DNA of 64,000 nt, taken from the NCBI GenBank assembly GCA_033065855.1, contig JAVXUO010001110.1:372001-436000 (forward strand), written 5' to 3'. The translations under genes were made by a program, and so were the position numbers. A model generated the notes under the pieces. The model was given only the letters and a program-made list of their open reading frames with translations. It was not told where the DNA came from and did not search any database. The stretch comes from Escallonia rubra (Eukaryota; Streptophyta; Magnoliopsida; Escalloniales; Escalloniaceae). Below, one piece after another: positions 1-10,202 of the stretch; the stretch's first letter is position 1; each line of letters starts with the position of its first letter.

Positions 1-505
1 TTATAGTTGATTTTCTCTTCCCGTCTGACATAAAGAGAATTTCATTGTCACCGATAGATAGTGTTGTTAATATCGAATAAATCCTCCATTCAAAATCTAA
101 TTAATTATATGCCGGTATTAACCAGGAATTGATTACCTCATGCTCACGCACCAAATACTGACCACTCGAACTGTGGGAATTATCAAAGAAAAACCTCAAC
201 AGAAAGGGGAAAAAAGAAAGAAAAAAAGAATGAAAAAAGGTTGATTAGGTAAAAAGGGAGAGAGAGGGAGGGAGCAGGTAAGGTGAGACTTCCTCGTACT
301 AGACGTTAAAACAAGTCTGAACAAGACCTGGAATTTACAGCGGGACAAAAAGACAAAAAGGTCCCTGCGACTATTTCGATCTCCCCGTCGTGTTTGTCAA
401 CTAGCTTCACGTGAACCCCCCGAGACATCCATCACATACACAAAAAATGAAAAGGCAGGGTTGGGTCGGTAACGTGTAAGAAAGTAGCAAGCTGCCAAAG
501 AGAAG
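1..505. other. 3' flank of the GPI-anchored protein gene
   Basis: AT-rich sequence with a purine-rich tract around 185-275. The part next to position 505 is presumably the 3' UTR of the minus-strand gene that ends there. I see no gene or bounded repeat in it. Confidence 0.5.
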
Positions 506-2527
506 CTAAACAAACAGAGAAAACAGAATGATTATGGGCAAAAGTGGAACCGAAGCAGCATCCCAGGCCGCCGCCGCCGAGGTCGATGAGTCGGCCTTCT
601 CGAACTGGAGGGAGTCGACGGCCAGGGGCATGTTCTCCTGGTCCGGGCTGCACCTCGACTCGTGCGGCGGGTGCGCGCTGTACATGACAGCGCGCAGCAC
701 CGCCGACACCGTCGGGATGAAGGCCGTCTTGTTTCTGGCCAGCAGCCATGTCAGCCCCATCAGCTGACAGTCTCTGTTCAGCATTTTGCTAGCCCGGTCG
801 CCGTTGCTGTCGATGTCGTCATCGTCGCTGTGCTGCTGCGTTCCGTTTTTACCCTCCACCTTTAGCTGCAATTATCAGACACCATAAAAACTGTTACCAA
901 AGTGGCAAAGAGATCGGTGACTAGGGTGGGCTTTAGAGAAGATCTAAATGTATGCAGTTTAGAAGGACAAGGCAATGATGCATGTAACAGGAGGTCACTT
1001 TCTCTATGGCGTTGGCCCCCTACATGGATAGCTCTGTTTTGTAGATCAGAGCAGAAAATGGCTAAACCAGCTTGATACCACTAGCTTTTGCATATCTAGG
1101 AGTCCATTGCTGGGTTTCATTGCGACAATGAATAGGGTGATGATGGGCAAGGATGGAGGTACCATCTTATATCACAACGCAAATTTCAAAATAATTTTGT
1201 AGTTTTTCAGTTGTTCATCAATAGGATGATACCACTAGCTTTGCATATCTAAGTTGCATGTTGAACCCTAGTATATGTTGAATGAAGAAGGAAAAAGAAG
1301 AGGAGCCATTGCTAAGTCTCCAGAATTGATAAATACAGCTAGCCTTACAAAGGCTGTTTGTATGAAAAGCACTTCATTATAGAGCAACAATATCGCCATG
1401 GTTCTAGTACCTTAATTAGCCGATATAATGGCCTCTTTTAGTTGAAGATTCACTCACTACATAAAAAGTTGTTCGATAAAAGGCCTTTTTCACATATAAA
1501 AGCTCTTTATTCTCGCTAATGCAGATAGTGGATGTATACGTGTAGCATAATTATTGTGCAATGATAATAACCTTTTTGTCATCGATGGCATCAAAAAGTT
1601 ATTAAATTCTTTCTAAATGAAACCAAATCGTATCGACTAATTTCACTGCCGCAAACAAAATTATGTATCTACAAATTTTCCAGGGAGTAATGCACTTGAA
1701 ATTTTCATTTTGGTACATCCCAAATTTTGAATTTCAGAAAAGCTTGTGACATATGTGGTGCCAGTGAAAATACTTGATAAGCTAATTTGTGTAGTCCTAT
1801 ATTGTGACAAAAAGAAGTGAAGGGACATTTGCGTCAAATCACAAACAAGAAGCAGTGAAAACTGAAAAGAGAACACACACTGACCGACCTTTTGTAAAGC
1901 TCCGAGACACTTCGTACAACCGGCGTAAGACGAATTCCGGCAATTGTGCTCCAAATTCCTCACCGCCGCAGTTGGAGTCGCGTTTCTCGCCGCCGTGAGG
2001 TTAAACGCCGCGGGGCAGCTCAGGGAGCTGATCTGGTGCAGCCGAATGCCGCAGAAGCACAGGACGGCGTCGCACGACGCGTTCGGCTGGGGAATGTGTA
2101 TGTTCCGGCTCTGCAGCGAGCTCTGCAGCGAGTTGACGCACTTCTGCGAGTCGTCCGGCATCATCGGCATGTCGGACGAGGCCGGGGCCACCGCCGGAAC
2201 CTGCAGAGCCGAGCGGGCGTGGGCGGCGAACAGCCACGCCGCCAGGACTGGACAGCACCTGCTCCGGTCGAGATTGCGGCCGCACGCGGCGTTCACGCCG
2301 CCGAAGAGCTCCGCCGAGAGGTCGAGCCGACAGGTTTGTGCCTCCGTCTGGACCGGAAATGCCGGGACCGTGTTTGGGGTGGAGTAGTCGCCCGGTTTCA
2401 AGGGTTGGGCCGGTTCGGAAAGCATACCGGCCAGAGAGGGATAAAAGAGTGAGGAGATGAAGACGGAAAACAGCAAAGCAGTGATGAGTCCTTCCATTGT
2501 GAAGACTTTCGCTGGGAAGACTCTCAT
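506..2527 (-). CDS. SPARK-domain GPI-anchored protein, At4g28100-like (2 exons)
   Basis: Two exons on the minus strand: 2527-1889 and 865-506. The donor at 1888-1887 follows ...LGALQK in phase 0; the acceptor AG is at 867-866 and exon 2 opens with LKVEGKNG. The product is about 332 aa, or 322 aa if the ATG at 2497 is used; that start places MEGLITALLFSVF directly as the signal peptide and may be the real one. The middle is a cysteine-rich SPARK-type extracellular domain with PAFPVQTEAQTCRLDLSAEL, CGRNLDRSRCCPVLAAWLFA and CFCGIRLHQISSLSCPAAFN, then NRDCQLMGLTWLLARNKTAF and SPDQENMPLAVDSLQFEK. The end is a small-residue stretch (SSTSAAAAWDAAS) and a hydrophobic tail typical of GPI attachment. 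These blocks match my memory of the Arabidopsis At4g28100 family very closely. It is probably a plasma-membrane outer-face protein of unknown biochemical role. The intron is about 1 kb. Confidence 0.93.
866..1888 (-). other. Intron of the At4g28100-like gene
   Basis: A canonical GT...AG intron of 1023 bp, AT-rich. A phrase around 'ataccactagctttgcatatcta' occurs twice (about 1075-1100 and 1228-1252), a local duplication. No mobile element with clear ends is seen. Confidence 0.8.
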
Positions 2528-2863
2528 TTTCACCGGAAGTTTTACTGTTTGGCAACTTGGTTATCAGTGAAGGTCTTTTTGTGCAAAAAGGTAGAGAGAA
2601 ATTGCTCGGAAATCGGAAAGGGGAAAGGAAAACCCACAAGCACACACCTCAGAATAACCTTTTGTAGAGTTTTCCTTTCTGCAGAGAGGAAATCTGATGA
2701 GTACTGCTTTTTTATCTTTCTCCTTTTTCTCGGGGAACGGTGTTTGATGGGTACTTTAATCTATATGGAGGAGATTCAAGAGATATTCAACGAGAGATGT
2801 TAGGATCCTTTTACTTGAAAAAGATGAAGCAATTTAGAAAGAAGAGGGAAAAAAGGGGTAAAA

Positions 2864-2865
<2 letters not shown>

Positions 2866-2896
<31 letters not shown>
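2866..2896. repeat. (CT)n microsatellite upstream of the GPI-anchored protein gene
   Basis: A pure CT run of about 31 bp, roughly 340 bp upstream of the start codon and GA-rich on the coding strand. GA/CT runs are common in plant leaders and core promoters, so it may lie in the 5' UTR or promoter. Confidence 0.9.
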
Positions 2897-2899
<3 letters not shown>

Positions 2900-3613
2900 G
2901 TGTGATGAGGGTGATGGAAGATAGAAACAAACGCAACAATGCTAAGGATCTCTCTGGATTTATGCGCTTTTAAGTTCCTGATGGAAATTTGTATTAACTT
3001 TAGAATAGGTTGTTTACATGAGATCAATTTTTACAATTAACTCACTCTATTTGTCCATTATAGTTACAAAAATGACACTCAAAGGGGTCAGTAAAATCAA
3101 TTTGAATGAATGAGAATACCATTTTTCATCTTTACAAATTCCGCTCTCTTTTTAATTTATATTCTCCACTTGTAATATAAAAAATCTAATCTTGGTGTAA
3201 ATATGTCATTACATCTTCAAATGGTAGTTTTAACTGCAAGTTTATCTACAAATAAACTAGTGTCTGAATTTTTTTTATTTTTTTGAACGAATGAATGCAC
3301 ATTGTTACACTTCGAATTGAACTTTTTTTAGTATAACTGCACTGACAGGAAATAAAAAAACTCTTGTAAAATTGAAAAAGTTCCAATGAATTGAGTTGAT
3401 CGAACTTAATAGGAGAGATCGAACTAGGTTTTCTTTATTATTAAAAAGCAGATAAGTTGCGATGAGCTAAAAATAACATAATAAATTAAGTTAAGGTCCG
3501 TGGCTATAAATGGAATACAAGGACATCCGACCACAAAAAAAATATATGCATGGCTTAGTGAGTATGTGTGTGGAGTTTTTTGCAGAAACTTTTTGTTGAA
3601 AATCTAAGCATTA
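2897..3613. other. AT-rich upstream intergenic sequence
   Basis: No open frame of note and no bounded repeat. It would be the distal promoter side of the minus-strand gene ending at 506. Confidence 0.4.
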
Positions 3614-3621
3614 GGATTTGT

Positions 3622-4694
3622 TAGACCTAGCAAAAATCTGTCCGTACCCGGTCAAAAACCCCGGGTACGGGTACATATATACACTAATCGCGAAAATATG
3701 ACCCCGTACCCGAATTGATCCGTAATTTTCGGGTCGGTTTTCGGGTTACTCGGTGTTACCTGTTTTTTGAAGTATATATAGAGAACTTTGTACCCTAAAT
3801 CGATTACCCTACATTTTCTTCTCAGTTTCACATTTCTCTGATTATCTCCCTCTCATAGTCTCACACCGTCACAACAGATCTACCGCCAGCCCATCTCACA
3901 CGAGACGTCGGCGACCAGATCGTGATTCCCGATTCCGTCAGGCGTCACCGGCGACCAGATCGTGAGTTCATGACTCACTCTGTCACTCAGCCCCCTCAAA
4001 TCTTACCGTCACTCCCCCGTCAGCTCAGCCCTTTCAGTTTCACGCAAGGCCGCCGCGTCGCCGCCCAAGATTTTGGCCGTCGTAGCAGCGTCGAGAGTAA
4101 AGACTCAAGAGTCGAGTCAGCCCCTCTCACGGTCTCATCTATTTACTCCTATCAGCCGAGTCAGCCCCCTCACGGCCTCATTCTTCAGCTCTGACGGCCT
4201 CTGAGAAGCTTACATCTGCCTGTCCACCGCCGTTGTGATGATGTAATTGTTGTTTAAAGTTTACCAATTTATATTTTGGATTGTGGGCGGGGATTGGGGA
4301 ATGGGGTTAGATGCTTGCAATTGGTCTTATGGTATAACAATTAACATGCTAATACTTTTATTTGTCATAACTTTTAATTTTTGATAAACTGAAAAGTGAA
4401 AATATTTTTACAACAACCAAAGACATGAAATGTGTTGGCAAAAATAAGCAAAACTGCAAAAGAAACAAAAAGAAAAAAAATCCATATAGAGTGTATTAAT
4501 ATATGTTTGTTAAAAAGAAAAAAGAAAAAGAAAAAAAAGACTTGCACCCGCGAGTAATACCCTAACCGCAAGAGTAGGGTACGGATCATGCAAAACCCTA
4601 TCCGAAAAAATTCAGGTATAATTTATCCGATCTATTTTTACTCGTTTTCGATCGAATTTTACCCGTACTCGATGGGTATACTCGTTTGTCTCTA
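3622..4694. mobile_element. hAT-type non-autonomous DNA transposon (1073 bp)
   Basis: The left end reads TAGACCTAGCAAAA and the inverted right end reads TAGAGACAAACGAGT. The flanks are GGATTTGT (3614-3621) and AGATTTGT (4695-4702), an 8 bp TSD with one mismatch, as expected for hAT. Inside both ends are subterminal blocks rich in GGGTACGGGTA-type and CCCGTACCC-type words. The centre (about 3830-4200) is C-rich with CCGTCA/CGTCGCC words and a chance-like 90-codon frame. There is no transposase domain, so it is a deletion derivative that depends on an autonomous partner. Confidence 0.75.
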
Positions 4695-4703
4695 AGATTT
4701 GTT

Positions 4704-5290
4704 TAACATCCAGTGCAAAGTGATTAAAAACATACGATAGCCAATAAAATATGTTTCTTCATAGCTTTACTCCAAAACGAGGGTGAAATAAAAGGAAAAA
4801 AGAGAGTAGGAAAGTTAGAAGGTGGTGGAGCCAAGAGAGAAGGAAAAGATTCGTGGGTACAGAGAGAGGGGGGGCAAGGGATGAGAGAGAGGGAGAGACG
4901 AGGAGTGAGGGTGATACTGATAGGTAAAGGCTGTCTGTCTGAGGATTTGTCAGCTTATGGTGTCCTTTTCCTTTTCATTCCCTATCACTCACTCACTGCT
5001 TCTCTCTCAACCCCCTCTACTCTGCTCTGCTAGTTGTTGATTTAGAAAGGGGGATTGGATACTCTATTGGTGTGATTGGTGTAATCGTTAGGTGTTGGTT
5101 TTTGTATGCGTGCCCCTTGGCTTCACTGACCAGCTCATTTCTACGTAAACACCTTCTTTTCACATGTTTCTGCTTACCCTAATGTGCACTATATCTTATG
5201 CACACCTTCTTTCATTTGTATGTTACACTTTCTTTTCAAATGTTCTATCTAAGGTGCCTTTTGGTAAACACCTTCTTTATTATATATACT
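4704..5290. other. Intergenic, purine-rich then AT-rich
   Basis: A GA-rich block (about 4795-4915) is followed by a C/T-rich block. From about 5130, copies of 'cgtaaacaccttctttt' recur (near 5142, 5264 and 5330), leading into the fold-back repeat. No gene seen. Confidence 0.4.
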
Positions 5291-5404
5291 TGGATAATAC
5301 TAATAATAATTAGTTCCAGCTCATTTATACGTAAACACCTTCTTTATTTTTTTGAACCCGTGTTTACCGTACCTTGCTGGAACTAATTATTATAATTATT
5401 ATCC
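5291..5404. repeat. Fold-back (hairpin) repeat
   Basis: The left arm 5291-5320 (tggataatac...agttccagc) is nearly the reverse complement of the right arm 5376-5404 (gctggaactaatt...attatcct). A second inner pair, TACGTAAACAC (5328-5338) and GTGTTTACCGTA (5361-5372), nests in the loop. It could be a MITE core; no TSD was resolved. A (TA)n run follows at about 5405-5428. Confidence 0.7.
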
Positions 5405-5429
5405 TAATATATATATATATATATATATT

Positions 5430-6104
5430 AGTCTTAAAAGTTATATTCCGAAATATATAAAATCGTTCGTCATTAACCACTTATTGTAAAACTTTTTAAT
5501 ATCCTTCATACTAATAGCGAGAAAAAAGAAGTTAAAGTCTGAGACCGGATATTTGGGTTCTTGGGTTAAAGTCGCAAAATAAACCATTGCCATTCATAAT
5601 TCTTCCTTGCAGTCATGCATGGATTTGATGCACCCTCTTTACATTTTTTCCTATCTTGTTGTTGCTTAATTTGACACCCTTAAACAATGGCAATGCCTAT
5701 ACCTTTTTTTGGTTAACGGACCATTTGTTTGAATATTGTTTTGTATAGTTTCCAAGGCTATCCATCAAGGTTTGACCTTGTACGGAGGCGTAGGCAACAT
5801 GGAGCACAGGAGGGCACGTGCCCACCTGCTGCCATCCAAAATTTTCACTTTATATGGTACCTTTCTCGGAACAAAGTTGCGAACAGGGATGACGACCAAG
5901 GCGTAATTACTGTCCACCTCCACCAGCCATGAATCGGGGGCATTTGATTTGGTCAATCTCTCTGATCATCTCATCATCCCATAATATCTCGTTGAAGATG
6001 ATGCCATGCTGCTTTTCTTTTGGACTTGTCTTCGGTTTTTGAATTGAGTATGAGTCTTCGAAAGAGCGAAGGGCAATAAGGTTCAGGCCCAGGACAAAGA
6101 AAAC
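5430..6104. other. Intergenic, no gene recognised
   Basis: AT-rich. A short GC-richer block at about 5755-5935 is open on both strands for 60-67 codons but resembles no protein I know. Confidence 0.35.
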
Positions 6105-6107
6105 TTA

Positions 6108-7442
6108 GGGTCTGTTTGACAAAACTTTCAGTTTGTAGTTTTTTTTTTTAGAAAACTGGAAAGAGGTTTGGTTTTTTTTCTGCCAGTTTAAAAAATTGGT
6201 GGGCGTTTGACAGAGTTTATTTTTTTAAAAAAAACTAAGAGCGTTTGAAAAGACAACTTTTTTTTAATATAAATTTTCACATAATGAAACATAATTATAC
6301 AAATATATTACAATGCCTTACATATAATTAAACATAATTCTACAAATATGTTACAATGTCTTACAAATAATTAAACATAATTAAACAATTGCATTACAAT
6401 AACTTTGACAATGTCTTACACATAATTAAATATAATTAAACCAATATATTACATCATGACAAACTTGTCGCGAACTTGTATTTTCATCCTTATCATTTGG
6501 TACCAGCTTGCTTTCACAGTTTATACAAGGCACAATGGCTGAACCTTGCATACAGACAGGTGTTGCCCCCTCAATATTTACTAATCAGGGAAGGGACAAG
6601 CGTGCTATGAACATGATCTCTAATTCTTCCTCTCTGGTCGGTAGCGCAGCTTATAAATTGTTCGCAAGGTAACTATAATCACATTGCTTGGTGCCTCAAT
6701 ACAGAGCCTGATCTTTCTGCCGTACATAGATGTAACAAACTAGTTGCAGCGATTTGGCTTTTGCTGCTCATGTATCATAAATTATAAGTGAACCATTTGT
6801 GTGTTAGATCTTGGAGATGAAGGTGGTGAAGAAGACACACTCGACGCAAATAAAGGAGATGGCGGCGGCGGCGCTACGAGATGGATGCGCTGCAAGGTAG
6901 AGGCGGTGACCAGTGGAGGCGATGGAGGCGGTGGGCTACGGGGTCAGTTGGTGAACGGTGCTGCCGATCGAGCAAGGTGAATTTGATGAAAGTTGTCCTA
7001 TTTTAGCTAATACCTGGCGCAAATAAAGGAGATGGCGGTGGCAGCGCTGCGAGATGGATGCGCTGCAAGAACGTGGCGGTGACTGATGGCCAGTGGAGGC
7101 GATGGAGGCGTTGGGCTGCGGAGTCACGGTGAACGGTGCGGCCAGTCGATCAAGGTGAAAGAGATGGAAAGAAACCCTAGTTTTTTTGGGTTTTATACCA
7201 GCAAACAATTGGTATGCATTTGTTGTTGCTGCCTCGGCTTGATCCCTTGACCTCATTAAATTGTTCATCAGGCCCGCGTGAAACGGATAAAAAAAGAGCA
7301 AGAGAAAGAGCTTTTTGCTCTTTTTAAAAACGGGCCCTCTTTAAAAAGAATTGGGCCCTTTTTAAAAAGGCAAACCCAGCCAAACACCCCAAACTTCTTG
7401 CTTTGGGCCTAAAAAGAGCAAAAAAAAGTGTCGAACCAGCCC
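6108..7442. mobile_element. PIF/Harbinger-like non-autonomous DNA transposon (1335 bp)
   Basis: The left terminus is GGGTCTGTTTGACA; the inverted right terminus is GGGCTGGTTCGACA. Both sides are flanked by TTA (6105-6107 and 7443-7445), the 3 bp duplication typical of this superfamily. Inside are several AT-rich repeats containing 'ttacaatg(c/t)cttac' (about 6290-6450), then two GC-rich direct repeats of about 135-140 bp (6846-6980 and 7019-7158) rich in GATGGCGGCGG and GATGGAGGCG. The right subterminal part has stacked 'tttttaaaaa' and GGGCCC words. There is no transposase domain. The GC-rich repeats look unlike the AT-rich frame and may be captured sequence. Confidence 0.75.
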
Positions 7443-7542
7443 TTAGCCTATCCAGCTTGGTGGCTTTTCAATATGATGGTTATTTGCTAGGACCATTTAT
7501 ACATATACATTTGACACTCCTTTTTGGTCATGTGGATACTGA

Positions 7543-7572
7543 AACACACACACACACACACACACACACACC
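7543..7572. repeat. (AC)n microsatellite
   Basis: About 15 AC units directly abutting the poly(A) end of the minus-strand LINE fragment. Confidence 0.9.
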
Positions 7573-8650
7573 TTTTTTTTTTGGTGCAACAAAATATATT
7601 AAAAAGCAAGGTTTAATACAAAATATAACTAAGCCCTCACATGGGCAATACCAGCAACATCCTGATCTAACAAAGGGAGCACCACTTCAGGTGGTTGTAT
7701 GGGGTATACAAAAGACTCTATTTGTTGTTTACCCATTTTAGACAGCTGGTCAGCGCAATGGTTGCATTCCCTATAAATATGCACAATACTAGAATTGGTA
7801 ATCCTAACTAAGAACCTAGCATCTTTGATGAGACTGCTGAGAGGATGCCAGATGTTTTCCTTTCCAGAGATCAGCTCAACAACAGTCTTGGAGTCTGACT
7901 CCACCGTCACATTGGTATAGCCTTGGTCCCTTACTGTCTGTATTTCTTTGATTATGCCATGTATTTCAGCTTCCAGGACATTATCCACCAGCTTGTTACC
8001 GAAGTATCCACATATCTATTCTCCTCTGTCATTGCGCAGAAGCCCACCAAATCATCCATTTCCGTTTGCCTCCGCACATCCATCTGTATTGAGTTTGAAA
8101 GTACTTGCAGCAGGCAAACACCAAATGATTATCTTAGGAATTCTGGTTATGTTCTTATCCTTATCCCTGAATGCAATTTCAATATCTTTGGCTTGGTTGA
8201 GAAAAATTTTCCAGGTCACTTCCTTAGGGATGGTAATCCCTTCTATGTTTTCTTTGTTTCTGTTTTTCCAAGTTTGCCAGAGTATGACAATGAAAACATG
8301 TGGCCAAGGTAAGTTAGAGAAGGTAGCCTTGGTTTTCATTTTCAGGTTTCTGTAGAGCCAATCTTTCAAGTTCATACTATCTTCCTCCTCTAGTTGATGT
8401 TTAGCGAATTTTTGTTCCCATAACTCTCGGGCTCTAGGGCATTTCCTTACTATGTGCTCAGTGTTTTTCATGCCAAAACCCTACCTAGCACAACTGGGGT
8501 CCGGGGTGATGTTCCTATTAGCCCGAAGGCTGTTGGAGCAAATCATATCCTGCACACACATTGTTACCCTGTCTTGCATTATCGAAACCCAAGTCTCAAC
8601 GTTCCTTTTATTGGTTCTTGGACTTCCATAAACCCTTTTGTTTTTCCTAA
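7573..8650 (-). mobile_element. 5'-truncated LINE with zinc-binding and RNase H domains
   Basis: Read on the minus strand, a cysteine/histidine motif resembling zf-RVT (GFGMKNTEHIVRKCPRARELW) is followed by a plant-LINE C-terminal RNase H (RVT_3 type): FKLNTDGCAEANGNG, then EAEIHGIIKEI, VESDSKTVVELI and ECNHCADQLSKMG, so the D-E-D-D layout is visible. All of this lies in a single frame interrupted by three stops (8481-8483, 8052-8054, 8016-8018), so it is dead but not frame-shifted. The 3' end is a short poly(A) (T run at 7573-7583 on the plus strand). The upstream limit is not sharp. The reverse transcriptase core is missing, as in a normal 5' truncation. Confidence 0.85.
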
Positions 8651-9029
8651 CAATTACTTGGAGTTTGATTCAGGTTAACTGTTCTTGGTAGCCTATGTAG
8701 ATTACAGATAAGTCTGCTTCTAAGAATATTTTTTTTCTCAATTAATGTGTTGTGCTTTGCGGTAAATGCCAAAAGATGGATTAATGAAAAGATATACGAG
8801 TTTACCCACAAAATTTCCCATACGTGTATAAGTTGCATAAGAGCCCATTTAAGTTATGCATTTTTCGCCTAGTTTGATTACCAGTTACATTTTTACAATA
8901 GCTAAGCTTTTGACAAATTTATTTTTTCAATTAGGAGGCCACCACCTAGTCCAAAATTTTGAATTCTGCCACTGCCCCTGTGCACTATAATACAGTAGCC
9001 AAAAACACCCTTCATGGCTCTCCTTTGGC

Positions 9030-9505
9030 AGTCTAACTTGGAGTAAGCACTCAACCAAGGCCAGAGGAGCAATTTAGAAATCCTAATAGACGCAGCTTGG
9101 ACCAAAACACAAAGGGCGGCAAGATTGGGATTAGTATTAAAGGAAAATCACATGCAGATTGGGTAGACAAAAGATGCAGCCAATGTAGAGCAAGCAGAAG
9201 CAATGGCATTAAGGGAATCTTTATCATGGACAAATGTGCAAGGATATTTTCAAGTGACACTCAAAATGATTTGTTTAACCGTGCGCCTTGGTAGAAAAAA
9301 CTAAGGGGTTTTTTATATTCTGTTTTATAGATATTAAGAATATTGGCAGTACTTTTTAATTTTGTAAATCAATATAGGTGCCCAGGCAGCAAGTAGCAGC
9401 AGTGCCTAAGCAAGCTAGAAATGCTCAAGCCAATGAATCTAGTTTTGTTGAATGATGAATGAACAATATGTTTGTTAAAAAAAGAAAAAAACATTAATAG
9501 AATTT
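9030..9505 (+). mobile_element. LINE fragment, RNase H domain and 3' tail
   Basis: The frame containing 9089-9250 reads LIDAAWTKTQRAARLGLVLK, then VEQAEAMALRESLSWTNVQG, the usual start and Glu-helix of a plant LINE RNase H (RVT_3). A TAG at 9164-9166 stands where Trp is common. The sequence runs on through a non-coding part to an A-rich tail (about 9474-9493). It is a second, separate LINE relic facing the opposite way from its neighbour. Confidence 0.7.
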
Positions 9506-9827
9506 GTTACAAAAAGTGAAACTCAATGTGCATGGTTTCATGATCTAGTCTTTAAATTCTCTGAGTTCAAGCTGGTCCAAATAAAGTTTTCAAAAATCAA
9601 ATATCTCAATTCTGATTAATTTTGCATATTAGTTCCACCATAGGTATAATTTCAACTTTCCGAATCCTCTTACATACTGCAGCAACAAACTAAAACATTT
9701 TCTAAGCTTAATGTAAATCCCCGCATAGATTCCTGCATAGATGCTGACCAGAGTGTCATATGTGCAATGACTGGGGCAAAATTGAACTGCATGGAGTGCT
9801 TGTGTATCAAAAGAATATAGAATTGTA

Positions 9828-10200
9828 CTCCCTCCGCCCCACATAATTTGATCAACTTTTTTTTTGTACGCAGATTAAGGATTTTAGTGATATATTATAT
9901 GTTTCTCATTCTATCTTTTAAAGAGATGAGGGGAAGAAAGTGGGTCAGGAGAGAGAAAATAGGTTAGTAAAATTTTAAATACGAAGAGAGAAATTAATGA
10001 AAGAGTATAAGAAATTGACCCAGGAGAGAGAAAATGAGTTGATTGAGAGTTAAATGTGGAGAGAGAAATAGAATTGAAAATGTGTAAAAATGGTAAATAT
10101 ATTAAAACAATTACAAAATCTTTCTTAATTTAGAAAGTGAGCAATTTTTATTGGACGATCCAAAAAAGAAATATGATCAATTTTTACAGGACCGAGAGAG
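9828..10200. mobile_element. Stowaway-like (Tc1/mariner) MITE, 373 bp
   Basis: The left end CTCCCTCCGCCCC and right end ...GGACCGAGAGAG form the well-known CTCCCTCCGTCCC-type terminal repeats, flanked by TA (9826-9827 and 10201-10202). Subterminal ATTTGATCAA / TGATCAATTTTT is also inverted. Inside it is AT-rich with GAGAGAGAAA repeats and has no coding capacity. It is the same family as 49773-50085. Confidence 0.85.
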
Positions 10201-10202
10201 TA

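Noticed and set aside
1944-2645. Plus- and minus-strand frames overlapping exon 1 of the GPI-anchored protein gene
   Set aside because: They are shadows of the GC-rich exon; only the 1889-2527 minus frame matches a known family.
4990-5036. Helitron end (CTAG-like terminus after a C/T-rich run)
   Set aside because: No terminal hairpin followed by CTRRT and no matching 5' TC end were seen.
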